Part shown: in pieces, positions 61,028 through 64,000 of the stretch | Layout of the letters: every line of letters begins with the position of its first letter | Position numbering within the stretch: position 1 is the stretch's first letter | The notes under the pieces: generated by a model | The model's database searches: none | The model's input: only the letters and a program-made list of their open reading frames with translations | Told to the model about the DNA's origin: nothing | Translations under genes and position numbers: made by a program | Source: Plazaster borealis | Lineage: Eukaryota > Echinodermata > Asteroidea > Forcipulatida > Labidiasteridae | Length of the DNA stretch: 64,000 nucleotides | Direction of reading: 5' to 3' | NCBI GenBank assembly: GCA_021014325.1 | Contig: CM037475.1 | Location: 1,023,001-1,087,000, forward strand

Positions 61028-61413
61028 TTAAAGACAGTGGACACTATTGGTAATTGTCAAAGACCAGTCTTCTCACTTGGTGTATCTCAACATATGCATA
61101 AAATAACAAGCCTGTGAAAATTTGAGCTCAATTGGTCATCGAGGTTGCGAGATAACAATGAAAGAAAAAACAACCTTGTCACACGGAGTTCTGTGCTTTC
61201 AGATGCAAGTTGATTTCGAGACCTCATCTAATTTTGAGGTCTCGAAATCAAATTCGTGGAAAATTACTTCTTTCTCGAAAACTACTCCACTTCAGAGGGA
61301 GCCGTTTCTCACAATGTTTTATACTATCAACCTCTCCCCAATACTTGTTACCAAGTTAGGTTTTATGCTAATAAATATTTTGAGTAATTACCAATAGTGT
61401 CCACTGCCTTTAA
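61028..61413 (-). mobile_element. Family A element with 16-bp perfect hairpin
   Basis: TTAA at both edges; left AGACAGTGGACACTATTGGT plus AATTGTC, right AATTACCAATAGTGTCCACT plus GCCT. Reverse orientation relative to 24669. At 61211-61250 the arms TGATTTCGAGACCTCA and TGAGGTCTCGAAATCA pair perfectly around an 8-base loop. Located in WDR13 intron 1. Confidence 0.8.
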
Positions 61414-62120
61414 ATATAAAACAAATATATAATGCATTTTATTCAGACAATAGGCCTATGTAGCAGAATATAATCACTCTTTGAAATCTGGACTGTTCCA
61501 TTCCACAAAGCTTCTTCCACCTTGTGATTAGTATTCTGCTATATTGTACTCATATCTTATTTTCATGTCAGTATTTTGCACCTTCTCTTCTCATTCTGTT
61601 TACTGATCCTCCATGACTGGACTTTGAATACACCTGTCTTGCTACAGACATGTTTTTATAAATGATTGGTTTCTCTTTGACCATTATGTACTATGTAGGT
61701 TTTACACACCTGTTTATACTGGAGCACATTATTGTCAAAACAGGTGCTAAGTCTGTATTGTTGGACAATTAACACACACTTGACAACAGATTGGTCTGGT
61801 TACATGTACTTACATCTTGAATGAACATGAGGATTGTCTACACAACTTGTCCTAAATATTTTGATCCTGTCAAATACTTTGCTCCAAAGAAAGAGAAATA
61901 ATCAATGTCTATAAAAAAATATGCCATTGTTTGTTTAGTTGATCAGAAACCAAACAATGAAACAAATTGTGATCTTTCATTATTGTGATATTCAAAGAAG
62001 AAACTGCTACATGCACATGTACAATGTAGATTTGAAACGCAAGGATAATATAGATTTGGTTTTGGGGGGTTTTATTTTTTAGGATCTAATACTATAACTG
62101 TTTTGCATAATTTACACTTC

Positions 62121-62295
62121 AGGTCCAATTTCATAAAGCTATTAAGCAGACAGTTTTGCTAAGCACAAATTAGCAGGGTACCAGTTGTAAGCAATGTACA
62201 TTGCATAACATTTTGGCTGGTAACAGCTTTTTTGCTAAGTAAGGTTTTTACGAAGAAAATTCATAGGTGCATACAGCTTCATGAAGTTTGGTCCT
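62121..62295. mobile_element. Family B inverted-repeat element, copy 5
   Basis: Left end AGGTCCAATTTCATAAAGCT, right end CAGCTTCATGAAGTTTGGTC, with internal GCTAAGCACAAATTAGCAGG, GTACCAGTTGTAAGC and TTTTGGCTGGTAACAG. In WDR13 intron 1. Confidence 0.65.
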
Positions 62296-62917
62296 CGTGG
62301 CATAGGGTGGTAAGCAGTATTTCTGACGGGGTTCAGACATTCTTCTTCTCAGCTAGGATGACTTGAAAAACATGTTATGCACAGTGTTCAGTTGACAATC
62401 TGCAGGTTAAGGCACTAATTTGCAAAACTAACAGTCCCAGCTTAAACCATGCAGGTGTTGGGCTTCTGAGCAAACATTGTAGACCTCAAGTGGTATTCTT
62501 ACCAAGACTCCCTATAGAGAAGGTGGCAAGACATCCAGGGAGGGAATTTCAAGTGTTCTCAAACTGTTTACAAAAGAGCAATGGTGCTATCAAAATATCT
62601 TGCAATGGGGAAGGGAGGATGTTTTTGTTGTTGTTCATGTTTGAAAGATCAGTTTTTTTAATCTAGATCCTGAAGCCTGGAACCCTATAGTCAATCTTTA
62701 TGTTTGTACAAAAATATTGTTTACAGAAATTGGCATGACTGTCCTTATTCAGAGCGCAAAAACATAATGAGGATATGAAAAGGGCAACAACTTTCACTCG
62801 GATAAATTTCATTTCTTTTTCTTTGGCTTTTTCAGGTTCTAATACTAAACTGACCACTGGTAATGATCTTCACCTACCTTGCATTTCAAAATGTTTTTCA
62901 AAAAATTCCTTTTGAAG

Positions 62918-63331
62918 TAAAAATAGGGTCATAGATTGGTAACTACTCCAAAAATTAATGGCCATCAAAATTAGTATAAACCATTTTGAGAAAGGATTAA
63001 CTTTGAAGTAATATGGTTGGGATAATTTTTCGTCCCAAAACATTTGAATCTATGAAATGATTCATGCATGAATCGTTTTCAGATTTCTGAGGGTTGGTGT
63101 ACATTCGCGAATGCTGTGACCAGAGATGCGGCTGGTACCCACTGTCACCTCGCTAAGCGTGGATGGATTTTTTGTTCTTGTGAAAATACCATGACAGTTT
63201 TGGCTGTTTTCTTAGCAAGTAGACATTGTATTCAGCTGAAACTTTTACGTGACTTTTATTATATCTGTCTTTATAATTTTGCCTACAAATCAGCTATACG
63301 CTGACAAAAACCAATGTATGACCCTACCATA
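62918..63331 (+). mobile_element. Family A subfamily 3 element
   Basis: Left end AATAGGGTCATAGATTGGTA plus ACTACTCC; right end ACCAATGTATGACCCTACCA, forming terminal inverted repeats. The body matches 26820-27190 (GAAAGGATT, GTAATATGGTTGGGATAAT, GATTTCTGAGGGTT, TTTTCTTAGCAAGTAGACAT). It ends about 130 bp before WDR13 exon 2. Confidence 0.7.
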
Positions 63332-63462
63332 CGGATGAGCGATTACGATTTCAAAAATAATCAGTTTTTACAAAATACTATATAAGCAGCAGTCCTCTGT
63401 ATACAAAGAATAAAAACAGAACATGGCATTCGATTTTGATGGGTTTATTTTTCTGCCAACAG

Positions 63463-63518
63463 GAACCCTGTACATCCGAAGACGGAGTCAGCTTCTTAGA
63501 GAAACAGCCAAAGGAGTG
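63463..63518 (+). CDS. WDR13: WDR13 exon 2
   Basis: Acceptor TGCCAACAG, then 56 nt completing R and encoding TLYIRRRSQLLRETAKGV, followed by donor GTAAGA. Entry phase 1 fits exon 1 exactly, and exit phase is 0. It aligns with RTQYIRRRSQLLRENAK of vertebrate WDR13. The rest of the gene is beyond position 64000, so the coding sequence is partial. Confidence 0.88.
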
Positions 63519-64000
63519 GTAAGAAAATTAACACGGAATTACATTATGGTCTTTCTGGGTTCTTCTCTCCAGGTTTTTTCAAATTTGTGGGGCATTCTGG
63601 ACCAATATTTTGGGATGTTTTTGTGAAGCACGAATTGAAACAAGGTCTTAGGAATGTTTTCTACTTGGTGTTTATCTTGGTTTTAAAAGCCCTAGCGTGC
63701 AATCTGGAGCATTCTATGGGGGTTTTGAAAAAAGAAAAATTTTAAAAACGTTTTGTTACTATAACTTTTTATTTGTTGCGTATCGGTCAAAATTTGCTTG
63801 TATTGGCACACAAGCCCAAGTATCGGCCTGATACTCTAATTTGTGCATGGGGAGAACCCTGCGGTCTTTGCTTTCTATACTCTTGTCTTTGCCTTGTTTC
63901 CTTTTAAAAGTATTGTCACTTTTTTATAGAAGAATTTGATGCTACAATTTTATTTTCTAGGAACTGTGCACACTGTTAAACATTTCACGGAATGTTTTCA
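63519..64000 (+). other. Start of WDR13 intron 2
   Basis: 482 bp after exon 2 to the window edge. No exon with WDR13 similarity and no known repeat recognised. Confidence 0.6.

Overview
The window is intron-rich animal DNA with short exons bounded by GT-AG, dense small inverted-repeat elements and tRNA-derived SINEs. Protein similarity and the style of the dispersed repeats suggest an echinoderm, most likely a sea star. The organism assignment is inference; nothing in the window proves it.

Two protein genes are supported, arranged head to head. On the minus strand, positions 24 to 58780 hold the complete coding sequence of a cytohesin (Sec7-PH ARF guanine-nucleotide exchange factor) in 13 coding exons. 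Every junction has GT-AG ends, every phase is compatible, and the exons sum to exactly 1200 nt, i.e. 399 codons plus a stop, the usual cytohesin length. On the plus strand, 59320-59398 and 63463-63518 are the first two coding exons of WDR13, a WD-repeat protein whose remainder lies beyond the right edge. The two start codons are only 539 bp apart, so 58781-59319 is probably a shared bidirectional promoter.

Layout: 24-2304 is the cytohesin C-terminal tail and the distal PH exons; 3772-3848 is the PH core exon; a 13.8-kb intron (3849-17651) follows, carrying a 54-bp tandem array and a 23-bp minisatellite of about 34 copies; 17652-29713 is the Sec7 domain plus the Sec7-PH linker; 29810-29926 is a partial duplicate of exon 5 with a copied splice acceptor; 36044-46595 is the coiled-coil and linker exons; a 12.1-kb first intron reaches the 37-nt first coding exon at 58744-58780; then come the promoter interval, WDR13 exon 1, a 4-kb intron and WDR13 exon 2.

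The introns are packed with short inverted-repeat elements that I grouped by eye. Family A has about ten copies flanked by TTAA. Family B is about 190 bp with ends resembling GGCCCAATTTCATAGAGCTG. Family C is palindromic around GGCTACGGCTA. Singletons or pairs form families D, E and F. SINEs, LINE-tail fragments and several local tandem duplications are also present. I found no rRNA gene, CRISPR array, prokaryotic feature or unmistakably new gene system. The most unusual items are the partial exon-5 duplication, the divergent CYTH/WDR13 pair and the TTAA-flanked element family.
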